64,000 nt of DNA. Origin: Pseudoflavonifractor sp. MSJ-37. GTDB lineage: Bacteria > Bacillota > Clostridia > Oscillospirales > Oscillospiraceae. A program made the translations under genes and the position numbers. The DNA lies in contig NZ_JAHLPP010000002.1 in assembly GCF_018917965.1 (NCBI RefSeq), positions 62,001 through 126,000 of the forward strand, given 5' to 3'. Every line of letters starts with the position of its first letter. The first letter of the stretch is position 1. The notes beneath the pieces are model-generated. The model did not search any database, was not told the origin of the DNA, and worked only from the letters and a program-made list of their open reading frames with translations. Of this stretch, positions 57,415 through 64,000 are shown piece after piece.

Positions 57415-58161
57415 TCAGCGCAGCTCGTAATCCTTGCCGAATTGCAGGTTGGAGAAGTCGATCCGCCGGGTGGGGGCGGTGTCGTCCTCGTCCTCGGCGG
57501 CGGGCGCCGGCGCCGGCGTCTGGGCCGGAGCGGCCGTCTGGCCGGCGGGGCCCACCAGCTCGGCATACAGCCCGCCCTTGGTGTCGGGCAGACGGGCAGT
57601 GTCGCCCTCGTCGGCGGCGGCCCCCAGGCTCTCCTTCTGGACGGCCTCCTCCACCCCGTGCTCCACAGCGTCGGCGGTGGCCTCCACCTTGTCCGGAGCG
57701 GGAGCGGCGGCCGTCAGACTGCTCAGGCCGCTGAGATATTCCATCTCATGGCGGTAGAGCTCCTGGAGCTTGGCCACATAGGCGGCAGTAGACTGGCGGG
57801 CGGCGTTCAGGCGGGCCTCCTCATTGGCCAGCTCCTGCTGGATCTGGCTCCGGCGGGTCTGGAGGCCGCTCTCAACGTCCTGGAGGAGCGACTTCTTCTT
57901 CTCCTCCGCCTCGGCCACGATCTCGTCCGCCATCCGCTGGGCGGTGAGAAGGGCCTTGCGCATGGCGTCCTCAGTAGAGCGGTATTCCTCCACCTTGTCC
58001 ACCAGGACCTTCATCTTGCTCTTGAGCACGGCGTTCTCCTTGTAAAGGGCCGTGTAATCCTCGGTGAGCTGGTCCAGGAACTCGTCCACCATGGCCATAT
58101 TGTAACCGCCGAAGGATGCCTTGGCGAATGCGTGCTCAGAGACTTCCTGAGGAGTCAGCAT
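57415..58161 (-). CDS. DivIVA-domain protein
   Basis: A 248-residue coiled-coil protein. The N-terminal DivIVA domain is LTPQEVSEHAFAKASFGGYNMAMVDEFLDQL (key: F-x-x-GGY-x-x-x-x-V-D-x-F-L), which binds curved membrane at poles and septa. A long coiled coil (about 35-140) and an Ala/Pro/Glu-rich tail ending FSNLQFGKDYELR follow. Compared with B. subtilis DivIVA it has an extra disordered C-terminal region. It lies 39 bases after sepF on the same strand, in the usual division cluster. Its ribosome site is weak. Confidence 0.9.
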   Translation of the reverse strand: MLTPQEVSEHAFAKASFGGYNMAMVDEFLDQLTEDYTALYKENAVLKSKMKVLVDKVEEYRSTEDAMRKALLTAQRMADEIVAEAEEKKKSLLQDVESGLQTRRSQIQQELANEEARLNAARQSTAAYVAKLQELYRHEMEYLSGLSSLTAAAPAPDKVEATADAVEHGVEEAVQKESLGAAADEGDTARLPDTKGGLYAELVGPAGQTAAPAQTPAPAPAAEDEDDTAPTRRIDFSNLQFGKDYELR

Positions 58162-58200
58162 ACTAAAACCCCATTTCTCTCGTTATTGATGGGACGACGA

Positions 58201-58686
58201 TCAGAAATAGAGCCCGTTGTTCTCCAGCTCGTCGATCAGATCGCCCAGGATATCCACGTTGTAGGGCGTGATGATATAAGTAGACAGGGCCACCTTCTTG
58301 ATCTTGCCCTCGTTGGCATAGGCCACGCCGGACAGGAAGTCCAGCAGGCGGCGGGCGATATCCTTATTGGTCTGCTCCAGATTGAGGACCACGGTGCGCT
58401 TCTCCCGCAGGTGGTCCGCGATCTCGGCGGCGTTCTCGAAGCGGTCGGGCTTCACCAGCACCACCTGGAGCTGGGTGGTGGTATGGATGTTGACCACCTT
58501 GTTGCTCCGGCGCTCGGGCTCCAGACTGAACGAGCCGCTCTCCTTCCGGGCAGGCTTGCTGGCGCGCTCCCGGTCACTGGGGGCGTCGTTCTGGCCGTCG
58601 CCGAAGCCGTCGTCATAACCGTCGTCCAGCTCCTCTTCGTCTTCATAGGGACGGGCCAGACGCTTGAGATCGTCGATGAATCCCAT
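58201..58686 (-). CDS. sepF: Cell division protein SepF
   Basis: A 161-residue SepF, which bundles FtsZ filaments and tethers them to the membrane. The N-terminal amphipathic helix MGFIDDLKRLARPYEDEEE is present. A disordered acidic linker and the SepF core follow (VVLVKPDRFENAAEIADHLREKRTVVLNLEQTNKDIARRLLDFLSG). GGAGGTAGGAT precedes the ATG. Position between a YggS-like gene and divIVA matches the dcw-distal cluster of Firmicutes, though YlmG and YlmH are missing here. Confidence 0.94.
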   Translation of the reverse strand: MGFIDDLKRLARPYEDEEELDDGYDDGFGDGQNDAPSDRERASKPARKESGSFSLEPERRSNKVVNIHTTTQLQVVLVKPDRFENAAEIADHLREKRTVVLNLEQTNKDIARRLLDFLSGVAYANEGKIKKVALSTYIITPYNVDILGDLIDELENNGLYF

Positions 58687-58779
58687 GATATCCTACCTCC
58701 TGGATCTCTTTGATGTATCAGTATACGGCCCGCCGTCGATCCGGCCGGCCCTCAGGAGGCAGATCGCCTCCGCTGCCGC

Positions 58780-59493
58780 TCATGCCTTGGGCTGTCCCAT
58801 AGGGGGCCGGGGGCCGAACAGGGCGGTGCCCACCCGCACCAGGGTGGCGCCCTCCCGGACCGCGTCCTCATAGTCACGGCTCATGCCCATGGAGAGACAG
58901 TCGATGTCGGTCTTATTATCGTCCAATTTTGCCTTTATGTCAACAAAAAGCTGACGCATTTCGGCAAAAAACGGGCGATTCGCGCCTTCTGTCTCCGCAA
59001 CAGGAGGGATCGCCATCAGGCCGCGCAGACGCACATGGGGCAGGGAGACGGCCTTCTCCGCCAGCGTGGGGACCTCCGCCGGGGCGATGCCGCTCTTGCT
59101 CTCCTCGCCGCCCACGTTGACCTCGATCAGGATGTCCTGGACCACGCCGGTCTTAGCGGCCTGGGCCTCGATGGCGTCCAGCAGATGCTCCGAGCCCACA
59201 GACTCGATCAGGTCCACCTTGCCAACCACGAACTTGAGCTTGTTGGTCTGGAGGTGGCCGATGAAATGGAGCTTGGCTCCGGCATAGGCGTCGTCGGCCA
59301 GATGGGCGGTCATCTCCTGCACCCGGTTCTCGCCGCAGATGGACACACCGGCGGCGATGGCCGCCCGGATGGTGTCCGAGGTCTGGACCTTGGTGGCGGC
59401 CACAAGCGTGATCTCACCGGGGTCCCGGCCCGCTTCCCGGGCCGCCGCCGCGATGTTCTCCTCCACCTTCTGGATGTTTTCTGCCAATGACAT
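58780..59493 (-). CDS. YggS-family PLP homeostasis protein
   Basis: A 237-residue PLP-binding protein (YggS/YlmE/PROSC family), which buffers vitamin B6 and is linked to amino acid balance. The PLP lysine is in ITLVAATKVQTSDTI, followed by GENRVQEM, LHFIGHLQTNK, and the C-terminal LSMGMSRDYEDAVREGATLVRVGTALFG (key: MGMSxDxxxAIxxGxTxVRxGxxxFG). ATG 59493 has GAGGTG seven bases upstream; the longer frame is not needed. It is upstream of sepF in the same direction. Confidence 0.94.
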   Translation of the reverse strand: MSLAENIQKVEENIAAAAREAGRDPGEITLVAATKVQTSDTIRAAIAAGVSICGENRVQEMTAHLADDAYAGAKLHFIGHLQTNKLKFVVGKVDLIESVGSEHLLDAIEAQAAKTGVVQDILIEVNVGGEESKSGIAPAEVPTLAEKAVSLPHVRLRGLMAIPPVAETEGANRPFFAEMRQLFVDIKAKLDDNKTDIDCLSMGMSRDYEDAVREGATLVRVGTALFGPRPPMGQPKA

Positions 59494-59540
59494 GATGAAG
59501 CACCTCTGTTTCTCTATCTGTCTGGGACCGGTCGTCCCCT

Positions 59541-60836
59541 TCACTGGATCACTTTTCCATCGAACAGGTCTCTGCCCTTCACGATCACCTGATCGCCGGA
59601 GCGCAGAGCCTTCTTGTCGTTTCGGGCACTGCCGGTGGTGACGGCCCGCACCACGCAGTAGCCGTCCCGCTGGTCCAGCACCTCGACCTGCTTGAACTCA
59701 GCCTGGATGCCCACCACGGCATAGACGCCGGTGATCTGGACCTCTCTGCTCCGGCCGGTCTCCTGATCCGTCTCGGCGCGCTGCTCCGTACGGATGGCCT
59801 CCACCGGCACCCGGATGCCGCTGGTGCTGCTGAACACCAGGTCCACCGTCTGCTTCCGCAGGAGGGTCGTGTCGGACAGGAACCGGTCGGAGGATAGGAT
59901 CGCCACCACCCGGCCGTCCTGGGGGGCGCCGATCCGCTCCACCCGCATCTCCACCGTCCCGGACCAGTCCCGGGAGAACTGGACGGAGACCTTTTTCCCC
60001 TCCGTCAGCTCTCCGGCCTCCTCTTCCGAGAGGGCGCAGACGAATTCCCAGGTAGAGTTGGTGATGAGCTTGCCAACGGCGGTCCCATCGCTCTGGGGCG
60101 GCCGGCTGAGCAGCTGGTCCAGAGCCGCGGGCGTCAGGCTCTCCAGCATATCGGGCGTCACCAGGGACTCGAAGCCGTCGGTGACGCCGGAGAAGATCCC
60201 CGGCCGGTCCACGGTGATGGAAGCGGTGTCCGCCCCCGCCTGTGCCTGGAGGGCGGAGATCTGGCTCGTCAGGTCCTGGATCCGGGCCTGCATCTCGGCC
60301 TCGGTGGAGGTCCCCGACCTGTCCGTCTGTCCGAAGGCGTCGGCCCGCTGATAGATGAGGCTCTTGAGCTTCAGCGTCTGGTCCTCCAGCCGGGTCAGGT
60401 CCTCCGACGCGGCCGAAGCCCGCAGGCTGGTGATGGCGTCCACGATCTCGCCGCTGAGGCGGGCGTTGTCGCTGAGGTCCGCGCTCTGGCTCAGGGCGTA
60501 CTGGAGCTGGTCCCGCTCCGTCTGGAGGCTCTGGAGCTGGCTCCGGCGGTCGGCGGCGGCAGAACTGCTGTACAGCACCGCTACCGTGGCCCCTCTGGCC
60601 ACCTTCTCCCCCTCGCTGTAACGCTGGTCCACCACTGCGCCGGTGCCCTGGATGACCTGTTCCTGCCGGACCAGCAGTCCGGTGGCGCTCATGGAGTCAT
60701 CCACGGTACAGGCGTAGGCCGTGGTGGTGACGAACGGGTCGTTCAAGCTGTCCCAGATGTACGCTCCCAGATAGATGAGCAGCGCTCCGGCGAGCACCAG
60801 CATCAAGATCCGGTTGAGGACGGGTCCCTGTTTCAT
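59541..60836 (-). CDS. HlyD-family adaptor-like protein
   Basis: About 431 residues: one N-terminal TM helix (ILMLVLAGALLIYLGAYIW), a beta region (YACTVDDSMSATGLLVRQEQVI, lipoyl-like), a long helical hairpin (about 90-215) and a C-terminal beta-barrel part ending SGDQVIVKGRDLFDGKVIQ. This is the domain order of membrane-fusion adaptors, but no exporter gene is adjacent and no outer membrane exists. Homologues occur beside sepF/YggS in Clostridia. ATG 60836 has AAAGGA seven bases upstream, while ATG 60851 has no site. A cell-envelope or division role is a guess from the neighbourhood. Confidence 0.82.
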   Translation of the reverse strand: MKQGPVLNRILMLVLAGALLIYLGAYIWDSLNDPFVTTTAYACTVDDSMSATGLLVRQEQVIQGTGAVVDQRYSEGEKVARGATVAVLYSSSAAADRRSQLQSLQTERDQLQYALSQSADLSDNARLSGEIVDAITSLRASAASEDLTRLEDQTLKLKSLIYQRADAFGQTDRSGTSTEAEMQARIQDLTSQISALQAQAGADTASITVDRPGIFSGVTDGFESLVTPDMLESLTPAALDQLLSRPPQSDGTAVGKLITNSTWEFVCALSEEEAGELTEGKKVSVQFSRDWSGTVEMRVERIGAPQDGRVVAILSSDRFLSDTTLLRKQTVDLVFSSTSGIRVPVEAIRTEQRAETDQETGRSREVQITGVYAVVGIQAEFKQVEVLDQRDGYCVVRAVTTGSARNDKKALRSGDQVIVKGRDLFDGKVIQ

Positions 60837-60875
60837 AGGCTTCCTTTCCATGCGGGCGGAGCGGGGGCGGCGGGG

Positions 60876-61115
60876 TCAGCTCTCCTGGCCCGCCGCCGGG
60901 CGGAGGTCCACCGGCCGCTCCGGCATGATAGTCGAGATCGCGTGTTTGTAGATGACCTGCTGGCGTCCCTCACTGGACACCACCACCACGAAGGCGTCGT
61001 ATCCCACGATCTGCCCCCGGATCTGGTAGCCGTTCATGAGGAACAGGGTCACGTTGGCCCGGCTGGCCCGGGCACGGAGGAGGAAGAGCTCCTGGAGGTC
61101 GTTGGTCTTTTTCAT
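60876..61115 (-). CDS. hfq: RNA chaperone Hfq
   Basis: A 79-residue Sm-like protein. Sm1 is VTLFLMNGYQIRGQIVGYDAFVVVV and Sm2 the diagnostic YKHAISTI. The N-terminal KTNDLQELFL helix with the conserved Gln is present, and the C-terminal tail is short as in Firmicutes. AAAGGAG precedes the ATG. It lies between mutL and the HlyD-like gene; miaA, which usually separates mutL and hfq, is missing. Confidence 0.95.
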   Translation of the reverse strand: MKKTNDLQELFLLRARASRANVTLFLMNGYQIRGQIVGYDAFVVVVSSEGRQQVIYKHAISTIMPERPVDLRPAAGQES

Positions 61116-61219
61116 AGTGCGCTCCTTTTCTGTCTAGGGGCCTGCGGGACAGGCCCGGGATGGCACTATGATATCCCATGTTTCCCAAATTTCCCCGTGA
61201 GATCGGTCGAATGAGGCGG

Positions 61220-63262
61220 TCAGGCCCGCTTGAACTGCTTCTCCAGCTGGCCTCGGGTCAGCTCGATGGCCACCGGACGGCCGTGGGGGCAGTACTTGAC
61301 CTGGCCCCGCATGACGGCCTCGGCCACCCGGAGGAGCTCATTTTGGTCGTTCTTCTGGCCGCCCTTGATGGCGGCCTTGCAGGCCATGGTGTGCATCAGC
61401 TCGTCCCGGGCGGCCTCCGGGTCGGCCCGGCCGGTAGTGAGGAGCCTCCCCGCCAGCTCGGACAGGGTGGACTCGATGTCTCCGGTGTCCAAATAGTCCG
61501 GGCACTGCCGGACGATCAGGGCCCCTCCGCCGAAGTCCTCCGCCTCGAAGCCGAAGCGGTCCAGCACATCCAGGCTCTGAAGGAGGACGGCCCCCTCCTC
61601 GGCAGGGGGCGTGAACACCACCGGTGCCAGCAGGACCTGCCGCATGGGCGTATAGCCTGTGGCCTTGAGCCGGTCGAAGTTCATCCGCTCGTGGGCGGCG
61701 TGCTTGTCGATCAGCAGGACCCGGTCCTCCTGCTCTACGACGATGTAGGTGTCGAAGAGCTCTCCCGCGATCCGCCAGTCCGGCACAGACGGCTCCGGCT
61801 CCGCCGGGGCTTGGGGGGACGGGGCGGGCACGGGCGGCCGTCCTGCCGGGGTCTCCGCCGCTTTGGGCGACTCCTGGGCCGGCGCGGGCTCCCGGACGGC
61901 CGGGACAGCCGTCTCCTCCGGCGTCGGACGGGCAGACGGGGTGCGGAGCAGCTCCGGCGGATGGGCCTCCCCATGCTCCGGCCCTGGCCCGGAACGCGCT
62001 TTGGACGGCCGCTCCGGCGCCGCCGGGGCAGGAGTCATCCGCGGAGCGGTATAGTCGTGGAGGGGCAGACGGTCCATCCGCTCCGGGGCGGAGCGGATCC
62101 GATCCAGCGCCGACAGCCCCGGCCGGACCGGCTGTTTCTTCGGCGCGGCGGAGGCGGCGGACTGGGCCCCCATGGTCCGGTACTGCTCCGCCGTCATGGT
62201 CTGGGATCTGGTCTGGTCCGGCGTCACGGAGTCGTGGGGGCGGGGCTTCTCCAACACCGCGGCCGGGCGGGTCCGGTCCCCCTCCAGGGCGGACTTGACG
62301 GCGTAGTACACCGCGTCGAACACCTTGCGCTCACTGCCGAACTTGACCTCCTGCTTGGTGGGGTGGACGTTCACATCCACAGCATTGAGCCGGGTGGTCA
62401 GGTGGAGGACGCAGCCGGGGAACTTGCCCACCATCTTCTGATTGGCATAGGCCTCCTCCAGCGCCGCCATCATGGTCCGGGACTTCACATACCGGCCGTT
62501 GACGAAGAAGTGCTGATAGCCTCTGGTGCCCCGGCAGCAGGTGGGGAGGGAGGCGAAGCCGCTCACCGACATCTCCTCGCCGGAGCCCTTCACGGGCAGG
62601 AGGCCCAGAGCCATATCCCGGCCCAGTACGGCGTAGACGGCGCTCTTGAGCTGACCGTCACCTGGGGTGAGGAGCTCCTGCTTCCCGTCCCGCAGGAAGC
62701 GGACGCTCACTTCCGGGTGGGAGAGGGCCTGCCGCTGGACGGCGGCGAACACCGCCGCCCCCTCGGCAGAGTCCTTCTTCATGAACTTCAGCCGGGCGGG
62801 GGTGTTGTAGAACAGGTCCCGGACCACCATCGTGGTGCCCTGGGGACAGCCGGCCTCTTCCCGTGAGATCGGCACACCTCCCGCCAGTTCCAGAGAGACG
62901 CCGGTGGTCTCCTCCGCCGTGCGGGTGAGCAGATCCACTCTGGACACCGCCGAGATGGCCGCCAGGGCCTCGCCCCGGAACCCCAGCGTACCGATGGCCT
63001 CCAGGTCGTACTCGCTTCGGATCTTACTGGTGGCATGGCGGAGGAAGGCGGTCTCAGCCTCGTCGGCGGCGATGCCGCAGCCGTCATCGGTGACCCGGAT
63101 CAGGGTCATGCCGCCGTGCTGGATCTCCACCGTCACGCTGGAGGCGCCCGCGTCGATCGCGTTCTCCACCAGCTCCTTCACCACGGAGGCCGGGCGTTCC
63201 ACCACCTCGCCGGCGGCGATCAGATCCGCCACATGGGCGTCCAGCGTTTGGATATGGGGCAT
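61220..63262 (-). CDS. mutL: DNA mismatch repair protein MutL
   Basis: A 680-residue MutL. The N-terminal GHKL ATPase has KELVENAIDAGAS, VTDDGCGI, TLGFRGEALAAISAV, and the transducer domain follows. A long Pro/Ala-rich linker (about 375-490) leads to the C-terminal dimerisation/nuclease domain. There the endonuclease motif reads DKHAAHERMNFD, where the usual form is DQHAxxExxxxE, so two positions are conservatively changed (Gln to Lys, the last Glu to Asp). The zinc-site CPHGRP and ACKAAIKGG are present. No mutS is upstream in the window. Confidence 0.94.
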   Translation of the reverse strand: MPHIQTLDAHVADLIAAGEVVERPASVVKELVENAIDAGASSVTVEIQHGGMTLIRVTDDGCGIAADEAETAFLRHATSKIRSEYDLEAIGTLGFRGEALAAISAVSRVDLLTRTAEETTGVSLELAGGVPISREEAGCPQGTTMVVRDLFYNTPARLKFMKKDSAEGAAVFAAVQRQALSHPEVSVRFLRDGKQELLTPGDGQLKSAVYAVLGRDMALGLLPVKGSGEEMSVSGFASLPTCCRGTRGYQHFFVNGRYVKSRTMMAALEEAYANQKMVGKFPGCVLHLTTRLNAVDVNVHPTKQEVKFGSERKVFDAVYYAVKSALEGDRTRPAAVLEKPRPHDSVTPDQTRSQTMTAEQYRTMGAQSAASAAPKKQPVRPGLSALDRIRSAPERMDRLPLHDYTAPRMTPAPAAPERPSKARSGPGPEHGEAHPPELLRTPSARPTPEETAVPAVREPAPAQESPKAAETPAGRPPVPAPSPQAPAEPEPSVPDWRIAGELFDTYIVVEQEDRVLLIDKHAAHERMNFDRLKATGYTPMRQVLLAPVVFTPPAEEGAVLLQSLDVLDRFGFEAEDFGGGALIVRQCPDYLDTGDIESTLSELAGRLLTTGRADPEAARDELMHTMACKAAIKGGQKNDQNELLRVAEAVMRGQVKYCPHGRPVAIELTRGQLEKQFKRA

Positions 63263-63305
63263 CGTGCTTCACCAGACTTTCGATACATAGATAGAGAGGG
63301 GCCGC

Positions 63306-64000
63306 TCAGGCGGCGGAGAGGGTCCGGAGCAGGACCACGCCGTCGATCGTCCCGTGGAGCAGGACCGCCGCCCATACGGAGCGGCTCCGGTCACAGCACC
63401 AGGTGAGGGCCAGGCCCGCCGGGAGCCAGCGCATCGCCAGCAGGAGATACCGCAGATCGACCCGGCCGTAGGAGAACACTAGCTGCCACACGCAGTATAG
63501 GGCGAAGCCGCCGCCGGAGACCACATAGGCCAGGACCGGGCTCCAAGGCCGGACGAGGCGGAACAGGAATCCCCGGAACACGGTCTCCTCCACCAGCGGG
63601 ATCAGCACCAGCAGGAGCATCAGCGTGGCGGCGGGGGACATGGTGAACTCCGCCGCCCAGCCCCAGGGAGTGGGGTCCTCCACCGGCAGAGGGATCCGGT
63701 CCAGGAGGAAGCCGAGCGCCTCCCAGACGCACAGGCCCGCCGCCAGGGTCCCCAGGCTCCGGGGCAGTCCGTCCAGCAGGACGTTGAAGTCCCGGAAGAG
63801 CGGAGCCCGGAGCAGGAGGAGGGCCGTCAGGCCCAGCAGGAGATAGTAGATCACGTTCAGCTCCGCCACCGGGGCCTCGCCCCCGATGGAGCGCTGGACC
63901 CGGGCCATGAGCAGAGGGAACAGGATGAAGTAGAGGACCAGCAGGATCCCGCCCCGGATCCGTTCCGGGCCGGTCAGCTCCTCCTGCCAGTCATGGCGTG
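63306..64000 (-). CDS. CPBP-family intramembrane metalloprotease (N-terminus outside window)
   Basis: At least 231 residues, open to the window edge. The first Met in the window (63908) is preceded in frame by RIRGGILLVLYFILFPLLMA (a TM segment), so the true start lies further upstream or very near the end. CPBP/Abi motifs are present: EETVFRGFLF (motif 1), a Tyr/Trp motif 2 region, and HGTIDG (motif 3). These proteases act within the membrane, in sortase-like prenyl processing or bacteriocin immunity; the role here is unknown. It is 43 bases upstream of mutL in the same direction. Confidence 0.82.
   Translation of the reverse strand, partial: RHDWQEELTGPERIRGGILLVLYFILFPLLMARVQRSIGGEAPVAELNVIYYLLLGLTALLLLRAPLFRDFNVLLDGLPRSLGTLAAGLCVWEALGFLLDRIPLPVEDPTPWGWAAEFTMSPAATLMLLLVLIPLVEETVFRGFLFRLVRPWSPVLAYVVSGGGFALYCVWQLVFSYGRVDLRYLLLAMRWLPAGLALTWCCDRSRSVWAAVLLHGTIDGVVLLRTLSAA

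Overview
The window looks like chromosome from a high-GC (roughly 60-65%), spore-forming member of the Clostridia, most likely the Oscillospiraceae (Lawsonibacter, Flavonifractor, Oscillibacter or Dysosmobacter type). Supporting signs are spoIIR and spoIID, DivIVA and SepF, lipobox lipoproteins with no outer-membrane genes, Firmicute-type T-box and lysine riboswitch leaders, strong AGGAGG ribosome sites, and a rimP-nusA-rnpM-L7Ae-infB operon. Assignment below family level is inference. I saw no tRNA, rRNA, transposase, phage or CRISPR.

Layout. 1-5 kb: a peptide/nickel-class ABC importer. 5.2-9.8 kb: a MalY/PatB-type PLP enzyme, then a translationally coupled four-gene operon (double-cubane reductase, its ATP-driven activator, a DUF3343 Se/S carrier, a cysteine desulfurase). 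9.8-11.8 kb: spoIIR, an orphan LytTR regulator and a small conserved protein. 11.9-17.8 kb: two DegV proteins, a TetR regulator, an ABC-F ATPase, a DUF1836 regulator and prmA. The degV/tetR gap holds face-to-face consensus promoters around a palindrome that recurs after the ABC-F gene. 17.9-24.8 kb: DUF1294, an HTH remnant, a fructose PTS operon that also carries HPr and Enzyme I, and a MATE exporter.

25-34 kb: a lone BMP-family lipoprotein; a lysine-riboswitch-controlled polar amino acid ABC importer; a NitT/TauT-type importer whose binding-protein gene is broken; citrate synthase. 34-47 kb: spoIID, a membrane protein, metG, then the translation/ribosome-maturation operon rimP to ribF. 47-54 kb: a kinase-like protein with no visible phospho-acceptor His, gap, a sodium:neurotransmitter-type symporter, a YmdB-like phosphodiesterase, and a three-gene DRTGG / ATPase / [FeFe]-hydrogenase-like operon. 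54-64 kb: ileS with an isoleucine T-box, divIVA-like, sepF, YggS-like, an HlyD-like adaptor, hfq, mutL and a CPBP protease cut by the window end.

Regulation is unusually readable: many promoters match TTGACA/TATAAT with 17-bp spacing, and many operons end in clear hairpins plus U-runs. The parts most worth following up are the TetR operator system with its one-site-degenerate ABC-F ATPase, the double-cubane/Se-S carrier operon, the hydrogenase-like sensor operon, and the riboswitch-linked lysine importer.
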